NCBI RefSeq assembly: GCF_011927785.1
Contig: NZ_JAATJK010000001.1
Span: 868,001 to 932,000 of the forward strand
Direction: 5' to 3'
Source of the DNA: Micromonospora profundi
GTDB lineage: Bacteria > Actinomycetota > Actinomycetes > Mycobacteriales > Micromonosporaceae
DNA length: 64,000 nucleotides
The notes under the pieces: generated by a model
Told to the model about the DNA's origin: nothing
Database searches by the model: none
Seen by the model: only the letters and a program-made list of their open reading frames with translations
Translations under genes and position numbers: made by a program
In this document: positions 36,396 through 45,935 of the stretch, piece after piece
How the letters are laid out: every line of letters begins with the position of its first letter
Position numbering within the stretch: position 1 is the first letter of the stretch

Positions 36396-37970
36396 TCAGC
36401 CGTTGGCCGCGACGTCCTCGACCAGCTGCACCAGGGTGCGGACCGGCACACCAGTGCCGCCCTTGGTCCAGTAGCCGGTCGGCTCACCCGAGTGGTAGCC
36501 CGGCCCGGCGATGTCGATGTGCGCCCAGGCCACGCCGTCGGCCACGAACTCCCGCAGGAACACGCCGCCCTGCAGCATGTGCCCGGCCCGGTCCATCCCC
36601 GCGTTGACCTGCGAGATGTCCGCGACGTCGGACTCCATGCCCTTGCGGACGTCGTCCGGCAGCGGCATCGGCCACGCCGGCTCGCCGACCGCGTCGCCCA
36701 CCGTCCGGACCCGCTCGCACAGCTCCGGGGTGCCCATCACGCCGGCCATCCGCTTGCCCAGCGCGATCACCTGGCCGCCGGTCAGCGTGGACGTCTCGAA
36801 CAGGTAGTCCGTGCCGTCCTCGCACGCGCGGGCGATGGCGTCACCCAGCACCATCCGGCCCTCGGCGTCGGTGTTGAGCACCTCCACCTTCTTGCCGTTG
36901 TACATGCTGATCACGTCACCCGGCCGGTAGCTGCTGCCCGACGGCATGTTCTCCGCCATCGGCAGGTAGGCGCTGACCGCCACCGCCGGCTTCAGCGCGG
37001 CGATCGCCAGCATGGCGGCACCCACCGCGGCGGCGCCCGCCATGTCGGACTTCATCTCCCACATGCCCTGCGCCGGCTTGATCGAGATGCCACCAGTGTC
37101 GAAGGTGATGCCCTTGCCGACCAGCGCGACACGCTTGCCGTTGCCGCCGCCCTGCGGGGTGTAGGTGAGCTTCACCAGCCGCGGGGGAGCCTCCGAACCC
37201 TGCCCGACCGCCACGATGCCGCCGTACCCGCCAGCGGCGAGCGCCGCCTCGTCGAGCACCTCGACGTCGAGCCCCGCCTCCCGGGCGGCACCGGCCACCG
37301 CGTCGGCGAAGGACGGGGGACGCAACTCGTTGGGGGCGGTGTTCACCCAGTCCCGGCTGAGCCGGACCGCGCCGGCCACCGCCTGCGCCCGGGTGATCTC
37401 CGCCTCGGCGCCCGCGTCAGCGGCGTCCGGCACGGCGATGAGCACCTCGGCCACCGGCTCCCGCCGGGTCGGCTGCGGCCGGGTCTTGTAACCGGCGAAC
37501 CGGTACCCGCCGAGCAACGCCCCCTCGGCGACAGCGCGCAGCGCAGCCGGCGCGTCCGCGTCGTCCGGCAGCGGCATGGCGAGCGCCACCTTCGCGGCAC
37601 CGGCCACGGCCCGGATCGCCGAGCCGGCCGCGCGGCGCAGCGCCTCCGGCGCCGGTGCGGCACCCGACGGCTCCGGACCCAGCCCGACGGCGGCGACCAG
37701 CGGGGCGGTGACAGTGCCCAGCGTCGCCAGCTTGATCACCTCCCCGGGGGCGCCGGTCGCGCCGAGCAGCGCCAACGTCGCGGTCAGCTTGCCGTCGAAA
37801 GCGGCGGCGATGCTCTCCGCGCCGCTGGCGAGCAGCAGGGTGCCGGCGAGGCCGCTGGTGGCGCCCTGCTCTCCGGTCTGGCTGTGCACGCCGATCACGA
37901 TCGCGTCGACGGCGAGCTCCGCCGGGTCGGTGTCGACCAGGCTCAGGGTGGTCGTACGGGGGGATGTCAC
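36396..37970 (-). CDS. pepA: Leucyl aminopeptidase (M17)
   Basis: A di-metal cytosolic aminopeptidase of 524 residues. The metal- and substrate-binding core is VGKGITFDTGGISIKP, with SDMAGAAAV and the signature NTDAEGRMVLGD. The N-terminal M17 domain is present but diverged. It is the counterpart of PepB (Rv2213) in the conserved block, convergent with the 110-residue gene across the palindrome and divergent from gcvT. It releases N-terminal amino acids in peptide turnover, and some homologues also act on Cys-Gly. Confidence 0.96.
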   Translation of the reverse strand: MTSPRTTTLSLVDTDPAELAVDAIVIGVHSQTGEQGATSGLAGTLLLASGAESIAAAFDGKLTATLALLGATGAPGEVIKLATLGTVTAPLVAAVGLGPEPSGAAPAPEALRRAAGSAIRAVAGAAKVALAMPLPDDADAPAALRAVAEGALLGGYRFAGYKTRPQPTRREPVAEVLIAVPDAADAGAEAEITRAQAVAGAVRLSRDWVNTAPNELRPPSFADAVAGAAREAGLDVEVLDEAALAAGGYGGIVAVGQGSEAPPRLVKLTYTPQGGGNGKRVALVGKGITFDTGGISIKPAQGMWEMKSDMAGAAAVGAAMLAIAALKPAVAVSAYLPMAENMPSGSSYRPGDVISMYNGKKVEVLNTDAEGRMVLGDAIARACEDGTDYLFETSTLTGGQVIALGKRMAGVMGTPELCERVRTVGDAVGEPAWPMPLPDDVRKGMESDVADISQVNAGMDRAGHMLQGGVFLREFVADGVAWAHIDIAGPGYHSGEPTGYWTKGGTGVPVRTLVQLVEDVAANG

Positions 37971-38132
37971 TGAAGCTACTCCGGGCGGGCCGGGCCGGTC
38001 GCGGCGTCGCGTACCGGCGGTGAAGGTCTCCGACGGAACCTACCCGCCGGACATCGGGGCTGTCCCGTCGATGCCGCCGACGGGGTCCCGCCGATGCTAA
38101 CCAGCGGTGTTGCCCCCGGTAAGTTGCCACCC

Positions 38133-39263
38133 ATGACCGACGTGACCTCCGACGCCGCCGCGACCCGGCTGCGCCGATCCCCGCTGCACGAGCGGCACAC
38201 CGCCGCCGGCGCCAAGTTCGCCCCCTTCGGGGGCTGGGAAATGCCACTGGAGTACGCCGGTGGCGGGGTGCTCAAGGAGCACACGGCGGTGCGTACCGCG
38301 GTGGGGGTCTTCGACGTGTCGCACCTGGGGAAGGCCCGGGTGACAGGCCCCGGCGCGGCCGAGTTCGTCAACGCCTGCCTCAGCAACGACCTCGGCCGGA
38401 TCGGGCCGGGCCGGGCGCAGTACACGCTCTGCTGCGACGACGCCACTGGCGGCGTGGTGGACGACATCATCGCCTACCTGTACGCCGACGACCACGTCTT
38501 CCTCATCCCGAACGCCGCGAACACCGCCGAGGTGGTGCGCCGGTTGCGCGCCGCCGCGCCTGCTCAGGTCACCGTCACCGACGAGCACGAGGCGTACGCG
38601 GTGCTTGCCGTGCAGGGCCCCCGCTCTGCCGAGCTGCTGGCAGCCCTCGGCCTGCCCACCGAGCACGGCTACATGAGCTTCTCCGCCGCCACACTTGCCG
38701 ACGTGGAACTGACCGTCTGTCGTACCGGCTACACGGGCGAGCTGGGCTACGAGCTGGTGGTGCCGGCGGACGACGCCGTGACCGTCTGGGACGCGCTGTT
38801 CGCCGCCGGTGCGGCCTTCGACCTGCGTGCCTGCGGACTTGCCGCTCGGGACACGCTGCGCACCGAGATGGGCTACCCACTGCACGGGCAGGACCTCTCG
38901 CTGGACATCACCCCGGTACAGGCACGCTCAGGCTGGGCGGTGGGCTGGGACAAGCCGGCGTTCTGGGGTCGCGACGCGCTGCTCGCCGAGAAGGCCGCCG
39001 GCCCCCGGCGTACGCTGCGCGGCCTAGTGGCCGTCGACAGGGCCATCCCGCGCCCCGGGATGACCCTGCACGTCGGTGACGAGCAGGTGGGCGAGGTAAC
39101 CAGCGGCACCTTCAGCCCGACGCGGAAGCAGGGCATCGCGCTGGCCCTGCTGGACACCGACGCGAACCTCGCCGAAGGCGACGTGATCGAGATCAACATC
39201 CGCAACCGCCGCGCCCCGGTAACGATCACCAAGCCGCCCTTCGTGAACCCCTCAGTGAGGTAG
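38133..39263 (+). CDS. gcvT: Glycine cleavage system aminomethyltransferase
   Basis: T-protein of the glycine cleavage system, about 376 residues from ATG 38133. It has the folate-binding and structural segments [43 protein letters not shown] and [16 protein letters not shown]. It releases ammonia from the aminomethyl-lipoyl H protein and passes the one-carbon unit to tetrahydrofolate. H and P proteins are not in the window. No glycine riboswitch was seen in the 160-bp gap from pepA, which holds only divergent promoter space. Confidence 0.96.
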   Translation: MTDVTSDAAATRLRRSPLHERHTAAGAKFAPFGGWEMPLEYAGGGVLKEHTAVRTAVGVFDVSHLGKARVTGPGAAEFVNACLSNDLGRIGPGRAQYTLCCDDATGGVVDDIIAYLYADDHVFLIPNAANTAEVVRRLRAAAPAQVTVTDEHEAYAVLAVQGPRSAELLAALGLPTEHGYMSFSAATLADVELTVCRTGYTGELGYELVVPADDAVTVWDALFAAGAAFDLRACGLAARDTLRTEMGYPLHGQDLSLDITPVQARSGWAVGWDKPAFWGRDALLAEKAAGPRRTLRGLVAVDRAIPRPGMTLHVGDEQVGEVTSGTFSPTRKQGIALALLDTDANLAEGDVIEINIRNRRAPVTITKPPFVNPSVR

Positions 39264-39292
39264 CCCCGCCCCCGCAAGCCCCGCACATGGGG

Positions 39293-40585
39293 TTAGGGGG
39301 TTTTGGGGGCCTCGCCGGAGTCCAGCACCGCCTGGGTCCAGCCGCCTTCGATCACGCCTGTCGCGTTCAGGACTGCCCAGTCGACTACGTCGGTCGCCTC
39401 GATCACCACTGGGGCTCCGATCTTGACTGCCGGGTCCGTGGCGGCGTCGCTGGCGCTCACGCCGACTATCCGCTCCGGCGTCTCCCACGAGGTGACGCCG
39501 GCCCAGACGTACTCCGGTCCGTCGTCGCCGGGCAGCCCGTACTTGACCACGAGCTGCGACTCCGGCGGCAACTGCCCGGCGACGTACCGGGCGCGGGCAT
39601 CACCCAACGCCGCTCGGGCGGTGGCGACCGCCCGGCTCATCGCGTCGCCGGAGCGGGCGTACCGCACGTCCGGCTGGATCCCGGCGAACAGCGTCGCGCA
39701 GGCGGCGGCGTAGTAACGCCCGTCGGGACCGGGATGCCCGGCCGGCGGGCGCAGGCTCAGGAACGAGTCGGCCTCCGGGTCGGTCGCCGGATCCAGCTCC
39801 AGGCGCAGCAGCACCGGCGCGGTAGCGCCGTGCTGCTCCGGATTGCCGTACGCCACGGCGATGTCGTGCCCGGTCACCGTCGCCAGCACCGGGAGCTGTA
39901 CGAACGCGGGCACCTCCGCGCCGGACAGGCCGTCGGTCCAGTCCCGAAGCAGCCGCCGGGCAGCCCCGGTCAGCACCGCACCCCAGGCGCGGGTGAGATG
40001 GTCGGGCACGCCCTGGGTCTGCAACTCCAGCAGCCCGAAACGGCGCAGCCCTTTCGTGGTGAACCAGAGCCCCTCGGTGTCCGAGGAGTACGGCACCAGC
40101 ACCCAGTCGACGAGCCGGATCCGGCCGTGCTCGTCGGGGAGCGAGCGCAGCGCGGTCGCCGGGTCGAGGAACTGGAGGCCGAAGACGTCCACCACGTCGC
40201 TGTCGACGGATTCCGCAACGGCAGCCGCGACCGCCCGCGCCGCCCACTCGTGCGCCGGTGGCCAGCCCGGCCGGTATTCGGCCTGCACCACCACCAGATG
40301 TGTCGCCGCGGCCAGTCGGGCGAGCTGCGCCTCGGTGGCGCCGAACGCGGTGAGCAGATCGGGCGGCAGCTCGGGGAACTCGGTGATCGGCCGGGTGTCC
40401 ACGCTCATCAGCGGGCTGTCCAGCATCTGCCGGGCGAGGCCGTGCACCGGCTCGGCCAGCCGTCCGGTCAGCGCGGCGACCGCGGTCTTTGCGCTGACCT
40501 TCGGCAGCCCTGTCATCGGCACCAGATAGGTCGCGCTGAGCGACTCCGGTACCGGTACGGGCAGGAAGTCGTCAGTGATGAGCAT
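39293..40585 (-). CDS. Hypothetical protein with DUF2314-like C-terminal domain
   Basis: A 430-residue soluble protein. The last about 90 residues (GPEYVWAGVTSWETPERIVGV to DVVDWAVLNATGVIEGG) resemble DUF2314/YegJ-like domains. The N-terminal two thirds, including THLVVVQAEYRPGWPPAHEW and VDVFGLQFLDPATALRSL, look like the DUF4026-type partner often joined to it. No signal peptide or catalytic motif. It lies between gcvT and cobS, convergent with gcvT. Function unknown. Confidence 0.8.
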   Translation of the reverse strand: MLITDDFLPVPVPESLSATYLVPMTGLPKVSAKTAVAALTGRLAEPVHGLARQMLDSPLMSVDTRPITEFPELPPDLLTAFGATEAQLARLAAATHLVVVQAEYRPGWPPAHEWAARAVAAAVAESVDSDVVDVFGLQFLDPATALRSLPDEHGRIRLVDWVLVPYSSDTEGLWFTTKGLRRFGLLELQTQGVPDHLTRAWGAVLTGAARRLLRDWTDGLSGAEVPAFVQLPVLATVTGHDIAVAYGNPEQHGATAPVLLRLELDPATDPEADSFLSLRPPAGHPGPDGRYYAAACATLFAGIQPDVRYARSGDAMSRAVATARAALGDARARYVAGQLPPESQLVVKYGLPGDDGPEYVWAGVTSWETPERIVGVSASDAATDPAVKIGAPVVIEATDVVDWAVLNATGVIEGGWTQAVLDSGEAPKTP

Positions 40586-40651
40586 GTTCGTTCCCCCGGT
40601 GGCGGCGCCGGCGCTGTCGAGCCGAACGCTACCCGGCCGGCCCGGAGCTGT

Positions 40652-41425
40652 TCAGCCGGACAGCACCACACCCAGGTAGACAAGCGTGGTGACCACCTCG
40701 ACTGTCGCGCCGAGCACGTCGCCGGTGATCCCGCCGAGCCGGCGTACCACGTGGGTCAGCAGCGGCACCGTGACGGCGAGTGCGGCAACGACGGCCAGCG
40801 GCCCCTGCCACGGACGGCCCGGCACCGCAGGCACCGCCAGCAGCGCGACGGCGACCGCGCCGACGGTCAGCGCCACAGGGCCGACCGTGCCGGCCACCAG
40901 GGCGCCCAGCCCGTCCGGACGGGCGGCCGGAACCCCCCGCCGGCAGGCCACCGTCACGCCGAGCCGCCCGGCGGCGGTTGCGGCGACCACCGCCGCGAGG
41001 CACGCCGGCCAGGACCGGCCGGCAAGCTCGGCGAGCGCCGCGGCCTGCACCAGGAGTACGACCACAAGGGCCACCACGCCGAACGGCCCGACGTCCGGCT
41101 TCTTCATGATTTCCAGGGCGGCGGCACCCCGCCGGTACGAGCCGAGGGCGTCCACCGTGTCGGCCAGCCCGTCCAGGTGCAGCCCTCGGGTCAGCAGGGC
41201 GGCGGCCCCCACAGTCACACCGGCTGCCACAAGCGCCGGGGCGAGAGCGCCGACCAGCAGCAGGACACCTGCCAGCAGCGCGCCGAGCAGCGCGCCGACG
41301 GCCGGGGCGAGCGCCATGGCGGTGCCCGCCACCGTGCGGTCGATCCGTCCGGCGCGTACCGGCAGCGTGCTGAAGGTGGTGACCGCCAGCCGGGCTCCCG
41401 CGAGGAGCCGCGAGTCAGCCGGCAC
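40652..41425 (-). CDS. cobS: Adenosylcobinamide-GDP ribazoletransferase (cobalamin synthase)
   Basis: An integral membrane enzyme of 257 residues that joins adenosylcobinamide-GDP to alpha-ribazole. The metal-binding motif is in LHLDGLADTVDALGS and the second conserved patch is EIMKKPDVGPFGVVAL; about seven hydrophobic helices follow. GTG 41425 overlaps the end of the upstream cobU-cobT gene by 11 bp, so they are translationally coupled and act in sequence. Confidence 0.94.
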   Translation of the reverse strand: MPADSRLLAGARLAVTTFSTLPVRAGRIDRTVAGTAMALAPAVGALLGALLAGVLLLVGALAPALVAAGVTVGAAALLTRGLHLDGLADTVDALGSYRRGAAALEIMKKPDVGPFGVVALVVVLLVQAAALAELAGRSWPACLAAVVAATAAGRLGVTVACRRGVPAARPDGLGALVAGTVGPVALTVGAVAVALLAVPAVPGRPWQGPLAVVAALAVTVPLLTHVVRRLGGITGDVLGATVEVVTTLVYLGVVLSG

Positions 41426-43388
41426 GCCAGCCCGACGCCGGCTGCGCGTCCGGCTCGGTGCTGGTCGGGCCCGGCCCGGCCGGCTCCGGTTCGACGAAGT
41501 CCGGCTCGGCGTCACGATCCGGCTCGGTGGTAGGCCCGGGCTCGACGTCGTCGTCGTCCTCGTCCGGGGCGGTGTCGACCGGGGCGGTTTCCGGCGTCGC
41601 CGGCTCGTCCAGGGCCTCGTCGCCGGCCAGCGACGGGTGCACCGGCAGCGCGGCGGCCAGCGCCAGCACCGAGCGCAGCAGCGGGAGCGCCACCAGCGCG
41701 TTGGCGCCCTCACCGAGGTCCATCCGGAGGTCGAGCAGCGGGTTGAGGCCGAGCACGTCGGCGGCCAGCCGTACCGCCGGGTGACCGCCGTGGTCGGCCA
41801 GCAGGCACCAGTGTCGCGCCTGCCCGGCCAGGTCACGGCTGACCATCCCGGCGGCCATTCCGACAGGCCCGTCGAGCAGCACCGGCACCCGCCGGGCGGT
41901 CGCGCCGAGCAGCACGCCGGTGGCCACCGCCACGTCGCCGCCGCCCAGCTCGGACAGCACGTCCTTCGCGCCGCGCGGCGAGTGTCGGGTGCGGTGCAGT
42001 GCGTCGCGCACCGCCGCGCAGCGGATCATCCAGGCCGCGTCGTCGATCGCCCCGGCGTCGGTGAAGACCCTGCCCAGCACTGCCGGTGGTTCCGCGCCCG
42101 CAGTGGCCGCCAGCACCGCCGCCGCTGCCGCCTCGGTGCCGGCGCCGCACGCTGCCAGAACCAGCAGTTGTACGCCCGCGTCGGCCGCCTGCTCGGCCAG
42201 CCGCCAGCCGTAGCGCAGCGCCGACTCCACCTGGTCGAGGGTGAGCGCCGGCCCGTCCTCGATCGGCGCGGCGGCCGGAGTATCCACCACCTGGAGGCTC
42301 GCGCCGCTCTCGGCGGCCAGTCGGGCCAACGCGCCCCGACCGGCGCGAGCCTGCGCGGCCCGGCGCGCCGACTCGCCGGCCACGGCGCCCGCCGACGCCC
42401 CACCGGCGTGGTCGCCGTGCAGCAGCAGCACCCGCACCGAACCCCAGGCTTGGGGAGTCGAGGTGCCCTGGGTGGCGGCGGCGAAACCGACCACCCGGTC
42501 CAGCACGCCCAGCCCAGCGCCGGGTACGTCCAACGTGGCCAGCCGGTCCACCGCCTGCGGGCCGGCGTACTCGTCGGGCATCGGCAGTTCCATGCCGGGC
42601 TGGATGACAAGCCCTGTCGACACCATCGGCAGTGCCATCGTCGGCGCGGCCCAGGGGTTGCCGGGCTCCTGGTTCGGGGCCACCGGAGGCGTGTGGGTCA
42701 GGACGTCGGGCAACTGCACCTCGGGGGTGGGCTCGACGTCCTCAGGGCTCGATCCGGAGCCGACCGACGCCGTCCCGGTCGCGGGGGCAGCGGCGACAGA
42801 GGGGGCAGCGGCGACAGCCGCGGCGGCGGTGGGCGGCACGGCGGCCGGCTTCAGCGGGACCGGCTGGCCGGCGACCACAAGCACCACCGAGTCGCAGGCG
42901 TCGGCGACCGCCCGGTTGACCGCGCCGAGCGCGTCGGTGAACGCCCGACCCAGCGGGGTGGTCGGCACCAGCGACAGGCCCACCTCGGGGCTCACCAGCA
43001 CCACCCGCGCCGCGCAGGAGCCGATCGCCTCGGCCAGCTCGGCGACCGTAGCCAGGTCGTCGGCGGGCTGGTGGTCCGGGTCGAGCAGCACCGTCACCCA
43101 ACCACCGAGGTCGTCCACGAGCAGCGTCTCGTTGGGCTCGGCGGACGAGATCACATCCGCCAGCCGACGCGGCTCTCCGGCGGTCTCCTCGCTGGTCCAG
43201 CTGCCCGGCCGCCGGGCGCGGTGCGCCGCGAGCCGGGTCGCCCACTCGGTGTCCTCCGGGTCGCCCTCTCCAGCGGTGGCGATGTACCGGACCACCGGCG
43301 CGTCGGCGACCAGGGACTCGGCGAACTCGGACTTGCCGGATCGGATCCCGCCGAGCACCAGGATCGTCTTCCACCCCTCAACGGACAT
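41415..43388 (-). CDS. Fused CobU-CobT: cobinamide kinase/guanylyltransferase and DMB phosphoribosyltransferase
   Basis: A 657-residue fusion. Residues 1-180 are CobU: P-loop GGIRSGKSEFAE, RYIATAGEGDPE, LLVDDLGGW, with the C-terminal part ADACDSVVLVVAGQP. An Ala/Pro-rich linker of about 70 residues leads to CobT (about 260-590), with LLHGDHAGGAS-, LLVLAACGAGTEAAA and the catalytic Glu region RMDLGEGANALVALPLL. The last about 70 residues are acidic and Pro-rich with no domain. CobU phosphorylates adenosylcobinamide and adds GMP; CobT makes alpha-ribazole phosphate; CobS next door joins them. Fusion would keep the two arms of the nucleotide-loop pathway at equal dose. Confidence 0.92.
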   Translation of the reverse strand: MSVEGWKTILVLGGIRSGKSEFAESLVADAPVVRYIATAGEGDPEDTEWATRLAAHRARRPGSWTSEETAGEPRRLADVISSAEPNETLLVDDLGGWVTVLLDPDHQPADDLATVAELAEAIGSCAARVVLVSPEVGLSLVPTTPLGRAFTDALGAVNRAVADACDSVVLVVAGQPVPLKPAAVPPTAAAAVAAAPSVAAAPATGTASVGSGSSPEDVEPTPEVQLPDVLTHTPPVAPNQEPGNPWAAPTMALPMVSTGLVIQPGMELPMPDEYAGPQAVDRLATLDVPGAGLGVLDRVVGFAAATQGTSTPQAWGSVRVLLLHGDHAGGASAGAVAGESARRAAQARAGRGALARLAAESGASLQVVDTPAAAPIEDGPALTLDQVESALRYGWRLAEQAADAGVQLLVLAACGAGTEAAAAAVLAATAGAEPPAVLGRVFTDAGAIDDAAWMIRCAAVRDALHRTRHSPRGAKDVLSELGGGDVAVATGVLLGATARRVPVLLDGPVGMAAGMVSRDLAGQARHWCLLADHGGHPAVRLAADVLGLNPLLDLRMDLGEGANALVALPLLRSVLALAAALPVHPSLAGDEALDEPATPETAPVDTAPDEDDDDVEPGPTTEPDRDAEPDFVEPEPAGPGPTSTEPDAQPASGWRAG

Positions 43389-43450
43389 GCTCGTACCTTA
43401 GAGCCAGCCCGAAGGCACCAACAGCACAGGTAGCGCTGTCCCGGCCCGGA

Positions 43451-43657
43451 TCACCGTTCGCCGGGTGCGCGGTACTGATAGTCGTTGGGGTTCACGTCCG
43501 CCGGCTTCGGGTCCTCCTGCCAGAGACCTTCGCCGGGGCGGGCGAGCAGGGAATCGACAAGTTCCTCCCGGTCCATCTCCCGCGCGCCCTCGATGCCGCC
43601 CCGTACCGCGATGTTCCGCAGATCATCGGTGTCCCATTCCCGCAACGGCCTGCTCAT
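43451..43657 (-). CDS. Small conserved hypothetical protein
   Basis: A 68-residue charged protein starting SRPLREWDTDDLRNIAVRGG and containing EMDREELVDSLLA, which looks like a Rho-N/SAP-like helix pair (a short domain often used in nucleic-acid binding). The tail is Pro/Asp rich. It lies upstream of cobU-cobT on the same strand with a 62-bp gap. The coding pattern is good and the length is like other actinobacterial small proteins, but I cannot name it. Confidence 0.65.
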   Translation of the reverse strand: MSRPLREWDTDDLRNIAVRGGIEGAREMDREELVDSLLARPGEGLWQEDPKPADVNPNDYQYRAPGER

Positions 43658-43817
43658 CGTCCCGCCCCCCGTCGTACGCCGTCGGTCCGTGCCGATGCCG
43701 GCGGCATACCCTCAGGCACGCGCTGTGGAACCTCCGCACGGGCCGCTGTCAGCGCGGCCGACTACGCTTGCGAAGGTTCGTCCCGGCGGGACTTCAGCGG
43801 CGAGGGGAGACGCGCAC

Positions 43818-44018
43818 ATGGCGTGGAGCTGGCGGTACGAGGGCACGGACGGCCAGACGGTCGAGGGTCCGGCGGAGTCGTTCGGCAGCCAGGCCGACGC
43901 CGAATCCTGGATCGGTCAGACCTGGCGTGAGCTCGCGGCGTCCGGCGTCACCTCGGTCGCGCTCATGGAGGACGACCGGTTGGACTACCGGATGAGTCTG
44001 CAGCCCACGGCCGAGTGA
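43818..44018 (+). CDS. Small conserved hypothetical protein coupled to the M50 protease
   Basis: A 66-residue protein beginning AWSWRYEGTDGQTVEGPAES, with GAGGGGAGA-like ribosome site upstream (GAGGGGAGA at 43802-43810). It is soluble, acidic, with no membrane segment. The stop and the next start overlap by one base (TGATG), so it is translated together with the M50 protease that follows. The tight coupling suggests a functional link, but the role is unknown. Confidence 0.75.
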   Translation: MAWSWRYEGTDGQTVEGPAESFGSQADAESWIGQTWRELAASGVTSVALMEDDRLDYRMSLQPTAE

Positions 44019-44815
44019 TGGGTTACGACCGGCCGGGCGGTGACGGGCTGGTGCTCGGCGTGCCCAAGGCGGCATTCCGGCCCAGCCCGGTCTTCCTCGG
44101 CCTGGTCGCCCTCTTCGCGGTCAGCGGCGCCCTGACCTGGAACGGGGTGGGCAATGTCCGGTTCAACGTGTTCGTCTTCGTGGTCACCGGCTGGCTGGTC
44201 TCGCTCTGCCTGCACGAGTACGCCCACGCGGTGGTCGCGTACCGGGCCGGCGACCGGGACATCGCCCACCGGGGCTATCTGACGCTCAACCCGTTCAAGT
44301 ACACGCACCCGCTGCTGTCGATCGTGCTGCCCGTGGTGGTGGTGCTGCTCGGCGGCATCGGCCTGCCCGGCGGCGCGGTGTGGGTGGACCGGCACTCCAT
44401 CCCGGGTCGGCTGCGGCACACACTGGTCAGCCTCGCCGGCCCGGCCACGAACGTGCTGTTCACGCTGGTGTTGGTGGCCGCTGTGCGCTTCGGCACCCAG
44501 TCGGGCGGCCCTGTGGAGTTCTGGGCCGCTGTCGCGCTGCTGGGCTTCCTGCAACTCACCGCGAGCGTGCTGAACCTGCTGCCGGTGCCCGGCCTGGACG
44601 GCGGCAACATGATCCAGCCGTGGCTCAACCCGCAGTGGCGCAAGATGTACGACCTGTTCGCCCCGTACGGCTTCATCCTGCTCTTCGCGCTGCTGTGGAA
44701 CCCGCGCATCGGAGGCTGGTTCTTCGATGCCGTCTTCGCCGTCGGCGACCTGCTCGGTCTGCCGTCGTGGCTCTACGCCACAGGCCTCGACCTGATCCGC
44801 TTCTGGCAGGGCTGA
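44018..44815 (+). CDS. Site-2-protease-like M50 membrane metalloprotease
   Basis: A 265-residue membrane protein of the M50 family. The zinc site is HEYAH within LCLHEYAHAVVAYRAGD, and the third ligand region is NLLPVPGLDGGNMI. About six transmembrane helices, no PDZ domain, which fits the short bacterial S2P-like group. Such proteases cut within membrane helices, for example in anti-sigma factor release; the target here is not visible. Start ATG 44018 overlaps the previous stop. Confidence 0.9.
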   Translation: MGYDRPGGDGLVLGVPKAAFRPSPVFLGLVALFAVSGALTWNGVGNVRFNVFVFVVTGWLVSLCLHEYAHAVVAYRAGDRDIAHRGYLTLNPFKYTHPLLSIVLPVVVVLLGGIGLPGGAVWVDRHSIPGRLRHTLVSLAGPATNVLFTLVLVAAVRFGTQSGGPVEFWAAVALLGFLQLTASVLNLLPVPGLDGGNMIQPWLNPQWRKMYDLFAPYGFILLFALLWNPRIGGWFFDAVFAVGDLLGLPSWLYATGLDLIRFWQG

Positions 44816-44892
44816 GCGGCTGCCAGGGCTGAGCGGGTTTTCCGGCCCGGTCGGGCGCGCCGATCCGCGCTGCCGACCGGGCCGGAGCCGCG

Positions 44893-45891
44893 TCAGGGCC
44901 GCTGGGCGGGGGACTCGGTCTTCGCCGCGTCCCGCTCGGTGATCGGGTCGATGATCTCGTCGATCGCCTTGAGCAGCTCGGCGTCGAGCTTCACCCCGGC
45001 CGCCTTGACGTTGTCCTGCACCTGCTCGGGGCGGGACGCGCCGATGATCGCCGAGGAGACGTTCGGGTTCTGGAGGACCCAGGCCACGGCGAGCTGGGCC
45101 ATGCTCAGCCCGGCCTGCTCGGCGAGGGGCTTGAGCTGCTGCACCCGGGTCAGCACGTCGTCGCGCATGAACCGGGAGATGAAGCTCGCGCCGGACTTCT
45201 CGTCGGTGGCCCGGGAACCGGCCGGCGGCGGCTGCCCCGGCAGGTACTTGCCGGAGAGCACACCCTGCCCCATCGGCGACCAGACGATCTGCCCGATGCC
45301 CAGCTCCTCGCTGGCCGGTACGACCTCGGCCTCGATGACCCGCCACAGCATCGAGTACTGCGGCTGGTTGGAGACCAGCGGGATGCGCAGCTCACGGGCG
45401 AGCGGGTGGGCGGCGCGCAGCTGCGCGGCCGTCCACTCGGAGACGCCGATGTAGTGCGCCTTGCCGGAGTGCACGACGTCGGCGAACGCCTCCATCGTCT
45501 CTTCCAGCGGCGTGCTGTGGTCGTACCGGTGGGCCTGGTAGAGGTCCACGTAGTCGGTGCGCAGCCGACGCAGCGAGCCGTTGATCGACTCCATGATGTG
45601 CTTGCGGGACAGACCTCGGTCGTTGCGGCCCGGCCCGGTCGGCCAGTAGACCTTGGTGAAGATCTCCAGGCCCTCGCGACGCTCGTTCTGCAGCGCCCGG
45701 CCGAGCACGTCCTCGGCCCGGGTGCCGGCGTACACGTCGGCGGTGTCGAAGGTGGTGATCCCCGCGTCGAGGGCGGCCCGGACGCACGCGAACGCGGCGT
45801 CCTCCTCGACCTGTGAACCGTGGGTTATCCAGTTGCCGTACGAGACCTCGCTGACCATCAGGCCGGAACGGCCCAGGTGTCGGAATTCCAT
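44893..45891 (-). CDS. Aldo/keto reductase, KCNAB-like
   Basis: A 332-residue AKR of the voltage-gated potassium channel beta-subunit/YghZ type. The catalytic Asp and Tyr are in FDTADVYAGTRAEDVLG, Lys in IFTKVYW and His in YQAHRYDH. The C-terminal cofactor-binding SSAIIGASRPEQVQDN is clear. It is distinct from the AKR at 27448: it lacks a regulator next door and sits in the housekeeping block, transcribed 44 bp from the WG-repeat gene on the same strand. Substrate unknown. Confidence 0.94.
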   Translation of the reverse strand: MEFRHLGRSGLMVSEVSYGNWITHGSQVEEDAAFACVRAALDAGITTFDTADVYAGTRAEDVLGRALQNERREGLEIFTKVYWPTGPGRNDRGLSRKHIMESINGSLRRLRTDYVDLYQAHRYDHSTPLEETMEAFADVVHSGKAHYIGVSEWTAAQLRAAHPLARELRIPLVSNQPQYSMLWRVIEAEVVPASEELGIGQIVWSPMGQGVLSGKYLPGQPPPAGSRATDEKSGASFISRFMRDDVLTRVQQLKPLAEQAGLSMAQLAVAWVLQNPNVSSAIIGASRPEQVQDNVKAAGVKLDAELLKAIDEIIDPITERDAAKTESPAQRP

Positions 45892-45935
45892 GTACTGAAC
45901 CTAGACCCAGCCGGTCATTACCGCCGACCTGCCGT

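Noticed and set aside
38000..38132. Glycine riboswitch before gcvT
   Set aside because: The gap has no tandem aptamer motifs or terminator; it is only divergent promoter space.
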